DNA from: Saccoglossus kowalevskii
Lineage: Eukaryota; Hemichordata; Enteropneusta; Harrimaniidae
DNA length: 38,760 nucleotides
Reading direction: 5' to 3'
Assembly: GCF_000003605.2 (NCBI RefSeq)
Contig: NW_003131860.1
Location: 583,503 to 622,262 of the forward strand
Shown one piece after another: positions 20,914-33,588 of this stretch. The translations under genes were made by a program, and so were the position numbers. The stretch's first letter is position 1. Every line of letters starts with the position of its first letter. Below the pieces are notes generated by a model, which did not search any database, was not told the origin of the DNA, and saw only the letters and a program-made list of their open reading frames with translations.

Positions 20914-23900
20914 CCTGATTGAACAAAAACAAATCAAAAAATGATTACCATATCTTTCATGAAAATTGCGCCCTCTAGTGATCAATTGATTTTGTGATGT
21001 AAAAGCTTGATATGAACACTGCTGACAACATTGATGTTGTTTTGATATGTGGTCTAGTGTTCTTTTGGTTGTTGATATCAGCAAGACTTTGGGACATGAA
21101 GTTTTCTCATTCAATATCCTATTTAACATTTGTTACAACCCAACATGCCTATATTGCAATATATTGTGTATTTTGATAAACATCACCACGTGATCACCTT
21201 TTTGTATGGAAAATGTCGTATCACAGTGGCGATATATAACCACAACACAAATACAGGAAGGCCATTACAGTTTCTTGGTTTACTAAATGCCATACTTTGT
21301 GTTTGACCAGATACACACTACTCTCATTTGTTGAGTGTTAAAAGCACCAGGGTAGAATATATATCATGACTGGCGCTGGATCAGTGCTCTGATCATATCC
21401 TCGGGGGCGGAGCTACGTTACTACGTCGCGCACCACTGTACATGCATTTCTATGGGCTCTGTGCGCGCTGCTGTGGAACGCCGGTCGAGCCGGTGAAAAT
21501 TCGAGAAAACAACACAAACTCAACTTAGAAGTAATCCTGAACAACCAAATTTATATATGTTACACACGTAGGGCTAATCTTGTTACACTGTTCAGAGGAG
21601 TCTCAACAATCATCCCAAAATACCGTTTTCTGCGAGTTTTGGGCCTTTGTTTTCACCGCCGTGGGTTGCCAGGCGGTGAAAATGCCCGGATGTCCGCCCC
21701 CGAGGATAGGATTTAGACACAATTGGCGTTGTGTGTACACGCACCATTCCATCAACACTACTAGAACAAAATGGCTCTGGCGAAAACTTATAGAAACTAA
21801 TATCCGATGTTAATAATACAAATAACATCTAGATGTTTGTTTAAACATTATGAATAACATGATTAGATGTCATTACATGGCATAAATATACAACTATTCA
21901 CATTTCAAAAGCAAAAAAATGCATCCGAAGTTACGATCTTTTATACACACATATTAAGCATCAACATTAACACGGTAGATTTTTTGCAGTGGCTATGAAA
22001 GTGACTAACCGAATATCGTAACTATATTTTGTCATTTCAGACATTCCTAATGTTCACTATATTTTACAAACATATGGTATATATAGTTTGAAAACTAAAT
22101 TTCAGGCAATACTTTGATGCTGGTTATAACACCTTTCTTTTACTGTAAATGATTTTAAATTAAAATTAAAATTAATAAATAAGACATACCTTATACTGGA
22201 GGGTAATTAGATCAGTAATAAAAGTCCTACCACGTATTGTCACTGTGCTGGACGATGTGAATTCACACGTCAAATGAGTCGACTTGAAGCAAGATGGTGT
22301 CTGGCGATCTTTATCCATATGGCTTGCATTAAAGGCGATTTTTCGTTATTGAGGCTTATTCTAATCTGGTTTTTACCGGTTTTTAAGAATTGTGATGAAA
22401 TGAAGTCAATTTATTTATGTCATATTTATTCTAAATAATGAAAAACATCAAAATAAAATAATATCTATTGATAGGTGTGCGTGCATCCAATCGAACCTAA
22501 ATTAGCACATATATCGAACAAGTGTAGATGATACAACACTTTACAATTTACAACCAAAATGCCAAATTTAATAAACATGATACCCGTCGGCTACTAAACA
22601 TTCGATTGCTATAAATGCGACATAGCTAGTAGGCTAAAATGGCTTCAGGACAAAGCCGAACACGCACGATACTTAATAAGTATGTTTATTAATAATTGAC
22701 ATACTGAATGACGAACAAACAACTGTTCATATATGAATGAGAGTTACATTGTTATCACCCTGCCGTGTACGCACGTGATTTGTGATCAAAGTAGTAACAT
22801 ACACATATGATAACAATACGTTTTATGCCAACTTTTACCGTTGTGTTGCGACCTAACTTTATCAAGATAATCATTGGAATACTGTAGAATACAACGATCT
22901 TCTCTATTAAGTCTTCCTCATATTAATATTTCACCACATTAGATAAGGTTTAATTATAAATTATTATTGTGACTATTTTTGTTGATTTGTGTACACATCC
23001 AACATACTAGTATCTATTTTACGTATGTCTGTACTTGATACACGAGAGCTATAGTGTAGATGCATTGTGTTGCAGTATTTCATCAGGTATTTAAACAGCG
23101 CCGAGGCGCTAGGCCGAGTGTTCGAGTTCAAATCTTGTGTTGTTATGACAATGCCTGCCTGTAATTACATACCCATATATATTGGGTTTGTTACATGACA
23201 ATCTTTGTGAAAACGTATTGCCCGTTATCGAGTAATAACCCCAATATCACACATGGTTTCGCACGTTTACAAAGATATTTACTCGGCAGGTGTCATCTCT
23301 TGTTGGACTTATGTGTGAACTGTACTGTTGAGTGATACACTTCCGATTTGAGGAAACCGTCATGTGTTATACGGGAAATACATGATATGTTGACCAGCTG
23401 CAGGACGCATTATAACGGCCAATAACGCAGTTCAAAACGTAACATTGTTTGAAAAAAATGCGATAGTTTGCACTCTTCAATATTTGTTTTTTTATGTTTG
23501 ATTAGTGTTCTTATTTGCCATGTGAAAAATTAACAGTTGTGTGAACAACATTGTTGGTCGAAACAATGTATGTATTATTTTTTTTACATTCGATTATAAA
23601 CGTGTTTTAGAAGTAACCAACTTAATCTTCGACCAGGAATTAACCTGTTTCGGTGAGTATTTTGTAACGATGAATTGTTTTTGTACTGTCGAATGAACTC
23701 ATTTGGCAGATATGGGATATGTGCAATTATATACCGGCCAAGTGATTGGCAGCATTTTTAGCCAATCGGTGACCGCGTTGCAGCTGGTGATTTCTTGCAT
23801 TAATAAGAGACATGCCATAATGTTACTGACATTAATTCCCAATTACGAAGTCAAAAGCAGGGGTTATTTTAAGCAGATCCTGGATTCTGTCAGTTTCAGC

Positions 23901-26814
23901 AGATGATGGGAATTAGAGAATGATTTGTGGATGAGGAAATATCAGTTCGTGTACGCTGCGCCTATTAACGGCCTTTTGTTCCGTAGTGTTTCATACCCGT
24001 GTTGATAGGGCCGATTCTAAATACAATGTGTTGTGGTAGGAAATTGATTTAGGCCATGCACGTATAACAGGCGAAGACCTTTTGGTAACATCTAGAACCC
24101 AATGCACTCCAAGAATGCAAACTTTTGCTGCAAAGTGCTTACCCCTTTTGAAAATTGCAAAGAACTTTTCAAAATCGCTGCCTCCATGGCAGGATGATTT
24201 GGGTCTCTCTCGAAATCGAATTGTTCTTGTTGACAATTTGTTGTGTATTTATCTTATTAATTAATTAAGTGTGTTTAACAATTATTTTTTAACGGAAAAC
24301 AACCAATGCCACTTCTTGATTTTGGCAAGCTAACAATTCCAACTTCACCTTATAAACGTAGAACCAGAATGATGGCATCAGATACATTCTAGTAATACAT
24401 AGCATTTGGCAGATGAAGTATAACATTAACGCGTTGCAGTAAAATTAATTACAAATTATAACACACCGAATGTATTTTTATATTTAGTTGCAACGTCCTT
24501 ACTCTATATTTTACTCTTTCTTATCAATATGTTTTTAGAAACTGACATGTCAATTGTTTTACTGTTTCCCTTTCACGCACATGCGCACATACTATCCTGA
24601 AGTAAATGCGGCATACACAATAACAATTGAAGAATTTAAGAATGAATTCCACACCGACACACATATACACTAACATGAATACTCGTGTTATGGTTTATTA
24701 ATCTCCGTGTGATAATGAACTCAATACAGCCGCCGAGATCACGCTGGGAGCGAGAAAACCACGCGACTTGATTTGCCCTAAATATTTTTTTTTAATCTCT
24801 ACCGTCATGGTGGTTACTTTTCAGCTGGCCTATTTAGCAATGGTATTTGGAACAGTGGACGCGATGTAGTATGGAATTGCGTATGATGACACCATTATTT
24901 CAGTTTTTGACATGGAGATCTCATACATTATTTTCCCATATTCACCTTAAAAAAGTGGAAATTGCATTGTATAAACGTTGGGTATTGACATTCTATTTTT
25001 TTAGTTATTAACATTTCATAACGCTCTGTACATTTATTAGAATACTCGCAACAGCTCAACAGCCGTGATTATTCATTAACATATATCGCCACTAAAGTAT
25101 ACTCCCACACACTCAAAGCGTCATGAATATTCAAGAATTCAATAAAGACTATTCGTCTGAAATGAGAATAAATAGTGGTTGGAAATTGCACACACTCACA
25201 CACCAAGCAATATACTTTTGTACGGCTAAATAAATGAATATGTATGGATATATTTAGTACAACTCGGGTTACCATATGGTGTTCACAGTAAATCAGACAA
25301 CCTATAACGCAGTACGACGACAATAACCAAACAGAAAGTGTTCGAGCTTGTCTGTGGATATTCGTTTTATATTGGAAAACAAATAATCTAAAATCTTTCT
25401 GTTTTGTCTAACTTAAATCAATTAAATACACAGCTATTACTTACTCTTCAATAATATTCGGATTTGCTCTAATTAATTTAAATAGCCTGAATATTCTCTG
25501 GTTTACAGTTAGCGATTATGCAAATGAAACAAGACGCTCGCCTTGTCGTTACATCGCCACTAAAAGTGACAATATAAACACGAGTTTTAATCGTTGAACA
25601 CACTCTATCACTTGTAATATACTGTGCGTGTGAAGAATTGTTAATGGAATGTGCGACATTACCTTCATTATTTCTCTGGCAATTATTCACATCTTAGTCG
25701 TGATGAACAGTCTTTTTTTTTGAGAATATTAAAACATTACACTTACCGTGATAACACATTTGTATATTAAATTATGTGAACGGTGTCAATAAAATTATAC
25801 AATGATCATTTCTAATCCGTGTAATATATGCGGGTGCACGTCATATTTGATTATTGAATGTGCACATTTTTTTATCCACGCCTGGCAACTAACGACCCAC
25901 AGGCCATCTTTGGTATAGTGTTTTCGTTTCTTGTTTAACCAAACAAATTACAGAAATTGGAAGTAGAAATTCAACAATACAGTATCATAGATTCTGTGTC
26001 GCAAATTTAGCGGATAACTGTAACTGCCCGTCTTCGAGAGTGTGAAGAGTGTGTTTGGGTTTACCGAAAAAGGAAAATAAATAATAAATTACGTTACCAT
26101 GTGTACCACGTGCTTGCTTTCTGAGCCGCTTAAAAGATCTACTTTTGTGCAAACAACAGACAAATAGAATGTCTACCCACAAGTCGTAGAAATTGTATGA
26201 CGCATATTAACCTAAGCAGTATCGTTTTAATTTTTTTCGTTTTCCATCAATACACACAATACACAAATACAAATCCACCAACAATTATTGAGATTTCTAT
26301 TTTATTTGTACAGAACTGACCTGTGAATAGTACAATGGATTACTATCGAGTACAATACATTGTCATAACAACAATAATGTACGTTTTCATGTGGTATTGT
26401 TAATGAGTTGCTATGGGGACAATATAAAGCCATATAGTGCATTTACGTGTACGGTGTCTGGTAATATGGAATCTTAAATTAGCGTTATAGATGATTACGT
26501 CATGAAGAATACATCCCACAAAAGAACGTGATAATATTTTATGAACAGAACGAAGAATTATATTTCATGTGCATCACTAATTAAGAAAGAACACTGTTCT
26601 AGTGAAGATAATCTGTGAAAACAAAAAGAGCATGTTGATAAATTATAGAATGATAATGTTCAACGTCTTCTGAAAGAAACTGTTTAACCATTGTCACATA
26701 TCACTTGTCAATGTCAATGTCATTTTCGTTAACACCAGTAACATTTATGATGCTCAGTTTGAAGGAGGGAAAATGCAAAATGTTATTTCGGTTATTAATC
26801 TATTTCACGCTCAC
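20914..26814. other. Intergenic region between protease copies A and B
   Basis: About 5.9 kb of AT-rich DNA with only short scattered open frames. A non-coding first exon of copy A should lie at the left side and a non-coding last exon of copy B at the right side, but neither can be placed. The stretch 21396-21708 is unusually CG-rich and bounded by inverted repeats. From 22000 to 26800 I see no supported gene. Confidence 0.6.
21396..21708. mobile_element. CG-rich element with 16-bp perfect inverted ends
   Basis: TATCCTCGGGGGCGGA at 21396-21411 recurs exactly as its complement at 21693-21708. Inside is a perfect hairpin, TTTTCACCGCC and its complement at 21650-21682. The ends fit a TA target site followed by TCCTCGGGGG. 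It lies about 480 bp upstream of the copy A ATG, so it could overlap its promoter. Confidence 0.55.
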
Positions 26815-26957
26815 CTAGGGATGACACCCGTAAAATAGCCTATTAGGGGTACCGGCGGCATCAACTACAACATCTTTAGTGGCAAAGTAGTTCATTTTGA
26901 AAAGCACTTCTTCTGCGGTGGCTCCTGGAACTTGAGTCTTGATCCGTGACGCAATTC
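26815..26957 (-). CDS. Copy B exon 8: C-terminus
   Basis: 143 bp including TAG. It encodes GIASRIKTQVPGATAEEV and ends PNRLFYGCHP, the closing segment of proteinase-K-like enzymes. The stop codon is immediately followed by GTGAGC. Confidence 0.9.
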
Positions 26958-29900
26958 CTTCAGTGTAATCAGTAATAGCGAGTTAGTAGTGAGATAACAC
27001 AAATATTGGTATTATAGATATATGTAATACGCTGACAGGCATATGACGCAAATGTAAAGACGCAGCACATAAGATTCTGCCTTCACGAATCAACTTATTG
27101 TATCTTTTGATACTTACCCGTAACGTACGGAGTTGACATCGACGTCCCAGATTTGGTTACCACCTCTGTATCGGATCCTATTCCAGCACTTTCAATATCC
27201 ACCCCTGGGGCGAATAAGTTAACATATTCTCCGACATTGGAAAAGGTTGCCCTGACATCGTTACTATCCGTTGCTCCAACCACCGTCACCTTGAGATAAG
27301 TAAAAAAACAAACGTAAATTGTTTTAAAAAAAATCCCCACATTTGGCACACTACAGTTTATCAAACCATAGCAAATGTCACGATTATGTAGATCTACGCA
27401 AATGAATTGTTAACCAATTCGATTCCACGTGTAAATGAAGAATTAGGTGAGTTGCCGTAACCTTGCCTTTGTAGTTTTCTCCTGTGTCTCGCCTTTCCTC
27501 TATAGCGTACATAAACTACGGTGTTCCGTATTTTAGGTACAAAGCTATTATGGCATTGTCATTTATGCTTGTTTAAATGCATTAATGCCATCTGTATTAA
27601 GACCATAATGACTCAAATTGATATACGATGGGTGTCATATACAAGTTGACAGGAGGCGGTGGATGTACTCAATCTTCCAATATATATGACACTACCAAGG
27701 ATGCATAAGTTAACGATATACAAATTTGATATCTATATATAGTGATATGTAATGCAGATCTTAAAGCGGCCATAGCGTTTACAAACACGTGTTTACCCAT
27801 GAGCCTTTGCGTTTTTTATCGCGCGTTATCATCGTCGCTTGGGATTCAATTCCTGCGCGTGCGCAGGTAACGACCCATCCGCTTTAAGATCTTGCGGGTT
27901 CAATACGCGCGCGTCAATGCGGAAATACTGAGTATGCAAATCAACGATTGTCTGATATTTTACGTCAATGATATAAGTGGTGAATATGGACACGCCAATC
28001 AAATAAGATGGTAATGAACTTACAATATTAGAATTAGCTGGCCAATAGTCTCCCGCGTCACTGTCCTTATTTCCCGCAGCAACGATGACGGGAATCCTAT
28101 CACGGTTCTGAATATTACGTATAATTAAAGTACCAAACTTATCTAGTAATGAGGACGCTGATACGATAGACAAATTGATGACGGCGGGTAATTGTCCATC
28201 GTTGAAAACGCTAAGTAATCCTGCAAGAGAACGCGATTATAGGTGGGTGTTATAGCAGCACCGGAAATGACAGCATACACTGTTCGGTTCAATTGTAATC
28301 TGAAGTTTACTAGTAGTGCGTAAGTGCAGAACAATAAGAAATATTTGGATGAGTGAAAGTTCGTTTTGGAAGCGGAGGTTTCAGAAGAATGGAAACCAGA
28401 TAACCACATAGTCGTATTTCAGAGAAGAAATATACAAGCACAGAAAACACATATACTGATTAACTTGCAATTGACATAAAATCTGTTACACAAAAACAAT
28501 AAATGTATAACTCATTTGGTGGAAAATACCAGCACGGCAAATGTATGACTATGATGTGTATCATATTATTTTCAAGCGATTGTTGATTATGATCACGAAT
28601 TCAACACTACCCCTGTATATCGATAACACTCACCATGCCAAATTCCTTTAGACGTTGCTACGCCATCCTTATTAAATATGCGAACACTCCAGAGATTCGC
28701 ATTTTTAGAAACGCCGAACGTCTTCCCACCGGCTATGCCAGCCACGTGAGTACCATGGCCTTCAATGTCAATTCCCTGTGAAATGGACATACGCAATTAA
28801 TAAGCATCATATTGAATGTGTCCTTTCAGAACTTCATATGCATTCATTCGTGCACTTTATAGTCAAAATAAACAACTGACGTCAAAAATCAAACTGCATT
28901 GTAATAGGAGAGGTGTCATGAACAAACTGTGTTGTTTTTTACTTCGATAAAGATATATGTAAGTGCATTTGCGCTAATACTGTTATGTATTTCTTCATCT
29001 GAGTAAGATGTAGTATATCAACATGCTTGATATATTATTGTTGTTGCGCGTGAACCAATCAATTATAAAATGCGAATTTGTACTTTGAAATCAATTTGCG
29101 TGTAAACAAAGAATGACATCCAACGCCAGCTTGTTGTGTCTTTGTTGAAACAACGTAATATAATTTCATAACGTGTAGAATAACCGCTCTATGATATCCG
29201 CGAAATCGAAATCCCTTAGATAAACACGAACAATAATTATTCGTTTTTCTTATACATATATCGGGGTTATACACTAGGACGTCAACTAAAGTATGTTTTT
29301 TTAAGATCAGTAGTTCTGATACGAGATTATTTTGGTGATTTATTAGATAATTTTCAAATGATTGACCTTGGCATGTATTTGAAATTTGAAATGACTTTTT
29401 TAAATATACACGGCTTAACATTACATACATCTGAAACCACCAAAATGGTGTTAAATGTTCGACTTGCTTGGCATTAACAGATCAATTAGATTTGCATTAC
29501 GCTGTTTCATTCCACTGAACTGTCGCGTTATGTGAGACGAAAGACTTTTTTATAACTCTCGTAAAAGAAACAATTTGTTAAAAGGGGAGATGTCAACATT
29601 TCTGGAGATGGACAACTCTAAACTAGTGCATGTTGATAACAAAGAAGACATCTCTTTATTCAGCTCCCCAGAATATGACAGCGTATGCTTTTTACTGGTG
29701 GTCTCTTGTAGCTTTTTTTGTTGTGTGCGTATTCTCCTCTAATAGTTGGGCTCCTTATAACCAATGTAAATACAAAGCAGCAAATCTGCTTTAAAAATGC
29801 AATATGAACGGAAACACACATTTTTTTTCAATATTGTGTTGATACTGCATGCCGATGAACACTCAGGATTTTGATTTATCGTAAACTGGAAGTTTGCAAC

Positions 29901-32900
29901 ATGTAGAGCTATAAAATTATATTCGAGATCTTTTGTTTTCGATCATAATGCAGTAACAAGTTAATTGATATTTGCAATTTCACGATTATACATTTGCTAG
30001 AATCTTAGACGTAAATGGCCGCCCAATTCGCGCCGAGAACGAGAGAATCACAGGACTTGTTTTTTGACTTACGAATAATGTTGTCTTTTGTCGTCACGTT
30101 CAATGTGTCCAGGATCTATGTAACAATTGTATTAGGAGTACTGGGCGCGGTGACGAAGGAGAATGTAACACTATTTGATGAGTGAACATAAGTCACGTGA
30201 CTCTCCCGCTTCCAACAAATCCTCTACTTACATTGTAACCTTCGTCTGGGAAGTGGTCATAGTGAGGTTTCGCCCTTCCTTCGAATTCCTCGTGTGTGTA
30301 GAGAATTCCAGTATCAATCAAATAAATATTAGGAGCATCTACAATAAAATGATATGTATTGTTTTCATTATCTACGAAAAATCATATAATAAAACGTTGA
30401 TAATAATAGTGAATAAATTACCAAATGGGTGGTATACTGTCAATACTTGTACATATCCCCTCCCATTCAAATTTGTGTTACATTCATATATTTATTATCG
30501 AACTAGTTTAATGAAAGTATCATATTTCAATCGCAAAATTATTATTTTGTTGTAAAACGTGTGAAATTTATTCACAGTGTGGTTACATGTGAATGTCCTT
30601 GAATATTTCACCACGTGGACAAATAGTTCCACTATTACGTCAACAAAAACACAGATGATATTGCATGCAATAATTGCTCGCTGCAACAAGTCGTTCGTTC
30701 ATAATTGAGAATGTGTTACCCATTTATGTCACTAAAATGCGTCGTCGCGGGAGGGCTGGAACAGGAAAGGTAACTTGCATATATTGTGTACACTAATGGG
30801 CCCTCATATGTCATATGGTAGAATTAATTTGTTATCAGCCTACTAGGACTTTATAGTAAATTCCGTCGATGAATAGCGTATGGTTATAATTTACTGATGA
30901 AATAAGTACAAATGTGAATATTAATAATAAAATGTTGTTGGCGTTAATTCTAGTTGGTGACAAGTACAGGAACATCAGGGTACCTTTTAAAAAACGTACG
31001 CGTTTACGAACGCATCCTTGTACACATACAATTCATTTTAAGTACGGGTATAGATTCAAGGCATTGAACGCAATGGCGTGAGTTTAAAACAGTAACAACA
31101 TGAATACATTAACTCGGTTAGTGGACAGATCACGTACATTAAATATTCGACTAAAATATCGAAGGCGGGAAATGTGTTTGCCTTGCCTGTCGCGCGTCAT
31201 ATAATTACAAAATCGCAGTTGTCGTACAGCGCGATAAACGTTCGCCACGCAGCGCGCGTTCGAATTAAAAAAAACAAAACAATGTATTTACGCGCATTGT
31301 ATACGTCGCATAGAAACAAACATCTTCGCGATGACAGAGGCGCTATGATTCATTTGACCAATTTCAGTTATGCTTCAAGGTATAAAATATATAATAATCT
31401 AACCATTATTACACAAAAAAATGTAGCGTAGCTCTTTCAATGAAACATTGCAGTGGAATTCTTCTCCACAAGCGCTGACTGACAAACACATTAGGAATAC
31501 GTCATCCCAAGTCGTTACATAGATTATACCAATAATCAGCAATAGTTGCCTTACCCAACGCAGTGCAAACTTTTGTCACTACGCATCTTGGGGTTAGGTA
31601 ATCACTATCCAGTGGTAGCAATCTCTGATTAATTCTGTCCAGACCCCAGTTTTCAGCCAATGCTACACCGTACACTCCCTGAACAAACTGCACTGAAGAT
31701 AACGCGCGGACCTGAAACGGAAACATATTTACTGGAGTATTTGCATATATTTGTTTATATACAAAAGATAATGTAACTGTAAAGCAAGAGTACAAAGTCT
31801 GATCAGAGATAAAACGACGTAACGCGAACTGCTCCGGGAACGACAACTGACGAATAACACTTGACTGTGAAGTAAATATCACTAATTGATGGATGGTGTC
31901 CATGACCTTAGCATTTGTGACGCAACTGATCACTAAAACATTAAAATGTGTGATAATAATGTTGTTTTTGTTGCAATATTAAAAATATCAGCTCAGACCT
32001 TTTTCACATACAGCTGTATCTTTTTACTGGAGAACTTGATGTTCTTATCCACTGGGCAAACATCCCACAATGTAGCTGACCTCCAAAACAAGCCAAGACT
32101 CCTAACTTAGTAAATGTATCTTTTTACAAGCATAATTTACTTTAAGGGAATCGCCTAAATTCATATTCTGCAGTAAATTTCTCATTACTCATCTACATTT
32201 TCAAAAATGTATGGTGTATATATTGAACAGTGGGTGGTACTTCACAATATGAATACATATTGTATTTGTATTCCTAGAATGAACACGCACTGTTAACTTA
32301 ATTATCATTAATGATATATAAAAACATAACTTACCAGTTCCATTCGTTCTACACTACTGATGGTAACTTCAGCCCACGACACAACAAAGTTGCAATTAAT
32401 TTTCTCAATAACTAATCCAGGGCCAACCACGCCGCCTAAGATGGCCTGGACCTCTGATAAAGTAAATGCCTCCTATACGATAATGAATAGCAAGTTGTAT
32501 GTCAGTACAAGTAAAGGAAACACGTAACGGGTTTACAGTTAAAACAATTGCTGAATTCGAAAACACAATTATGACATCGCACATTGAATAAATAATATAG
32601 AAAACACATTTTTATACACGTTGTTTGTATATATACTTCATACGTTGATTGAAGCTAATATGCTAAAATCTGGATATTCTATTCCAGAATTGACAAAAGG
32701 AAAAAAAAATATGCACTCATCCATGTGAATGTCAAGTACAAATTATTTATATAATAAATAAATAATTCCAAATTGTTGTAGATTATTATTTGACAATGTT
32801 TCTATTCTCGTTATTACGGACCTGATCCAAGGTGAAGTGAAATTTCTTGTTTATCTTAAGTAAGGTAGAACATGAATTAACACTATATAATGGAAATGCG

Positions 32901-33588
32901 AGAGTATAAATATATATGCTTAACAAACAGAACTATTGGAAATTGTTGTTTTATCTTAATGAATTTTGGTCTCAGTTTTGTTGATAATATTGCATGCAAG
33001 CTATCGTTTGTAAAACAAAATGAAGTAGTTATTCAAAGATAACCGTAACGGTTGGTTTACTGTTCTCTTTTGATGCGATTTGGGTGTGAAATAGAATGTT
33101 GACAATAATTATTTTATGTCCTGTTTATTGTAGAAAAGGCGTAATGTTATTATTTACAGCGTAGTTGAGATGTGTTGTATTTTCATATTCCCATAATTCT
33201 ATTTTACAACTCAATTGTCAACTTCCTGTTTAATTAGTATGACAAAACATATGACATTGTTAGAATATTCAAATGAATTCACAGAGTCCATATATGTTTC
33301 TCTCACTGGTGTAGCGTAGTTTACCCGTTAGTTTATTTTGTTTATTTTTCAATTGTCAGTTAATTATTCTGTGTTATTATTATTTTTAAACTTCCTTATA
33401 CGATTTTTGTCTAGATCTAGTATATTTTCCAATTTGACCGCTACACTCACATTAAAAACGATAGCATAGGCATCGGGTATATCTCCGTGGTATACTGGCG
33501 CCAATCCGCACTCACGTTTGGGTTCTACTAAAACCGCTTGGCACTGTGCACCAATCAGTACAGTCACACACAGTATATATGACAACAT
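26815..33588 (-). CDS. Proteinase-K-like S8 serine protease, copy B (secreted, intact)
   Basis: Eight coding exons on the minus strand: 33588-33451, 32472-32335, 31711-31555, 30338-30232, 28775-28634, 28220-28024, 27289-27118 and 26957-26815. Splice phases run 0,0,1,0,1,0,1 and the product has 397 residues. Residues 1-18 form a signal peptide and about 35-110 an I9 inhibitor prodomain (IPDAYAIVF). The S8 domain follows, beginning near ENWGLDRINQR (112-122). Catalytic residues are Asp153 (IDTGI), His187 (GHGTHVAG), oxyanion Asn278 (AAGNKDSDAG) and Ser343 (GTSMSTP). Known relatives are secreted as zymogens and cut themselves free of the prodomain. Length fits the usual 380-400. Two cysteines (RCVVTKVC) lie between the mature N-terminus and the catalytic Asp; a third sits three residues from the end. 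The physiological substrate cannot be told from sequence. Confidence 0.93.
27118..27289 (-). CDS. Copy B exon 7: catalytic Ser exon
   Basis: 172 bp. It encodes VVGATDSNDVRA, LFAPGVDIESAGIGSDTE and GTSMSTPYV with nucleophile Ser343. It ends in phase 1. Confidence 0.93.
27765..27883. mobile_element. TTAA-flanked short inverted-repeat element, copy 2, in copy B intron 6
   Basis: AGATCTTAAAGCGG at 27756-27769 and its exact complement at 27879-27892 bound the element, with TTAA at 27761-27764 and 27884-27887. The inside matches 6710-6861, except that about 33 bp near the left end are missing here. Confidence 0.75.
28024..28220 (-). CDS. Copy B exon 6: oxyanion-hole Asn exon
   Basis: 197 bp from CTTGCAG|G to ATT|GTAAGT. 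It encodes PAVINLSI and VIVAAGNKDSDAGDYWPA with oxyanion Asn278. Confidence 0.92.
28634..28775 (-). CDS. Copy B exon 5: catalytic His exon
   Basis: 142 bp. It encodes GIDIEGHGTHVAGIAGGKTF with catalytic His187 and the canonical second His. The homologous copy A exon is one base longer and out of frame. Confidence 0.93.
30232..30338 (-). CDS. Copy B exon 4: catalytic Asp exon
   Basis: 107 bp from TTGTAG|A to AAT|GTAAGT. It encodes NIYLIDTGILYTHEEFEGRA with catalytic Asp153. Confidence 0.92.
31555..31711 (-). CDS. Copy B exon 3: prodomain end and mature N-terminus
   Basis: 157 bp. It contains FVQGVYGVALAENWGLDRIN, where the prodomain joins the mature enzyme, and the RCVVTKVC cysteine pair. 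It ends in phase 1 at donor TTGG|GTAAGG. Confidence 0.9.
32335..32472 (-). CDS. Copy B exon 2: I9 prodomain
   Basis: 46 codons, phase 0 at both ends, from EAFTLSEVQAIL to SVERMEL. It contains the NCNF cysteine shared with copy A. Confidence 0.9.
33451..33588 (-). CDS. Copy B exon 1: signal peptide and start of prodomain
   Basis: 46 codons from ATG at 33588 to donor AAT|GTGAGT. The leader MLSYILCVTVLIGAQC is followed by ECGLAPVYHGDIPDAYAIVF. A strong acceptor (TTTTTTCTGATTCAG) ends 1 nt before the ATG, so an untranslated upstream exon is likely. Confidence 0.9.

Noticed and set aside
23085-23130. T-arm-like sequence GAGTTCAAATCTTG as a possible tRNA or SINE
   Set aside because: The stem has mismatches, there is no acceptor stem or D-arm, and no matching repeat in the window.
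24082-24264. 60-codon plus-strand and 81-codon minus-strand frames
   Set aside because: No family, no splice signals that join to anything; similar random frames are common here.
29059-29430. 123-codon minus-strand open frame in copy B intron 4
   Set aside because: No recognisable motifs and not needed by the exon structure, which matches copy A without it.
31174-31431. 85-codon plus-strand open frame in copy B intron 3
   Set aside because: Locally CG-rich DNA without family similarity; antisense to a spliced gene and no flanking splice logic.
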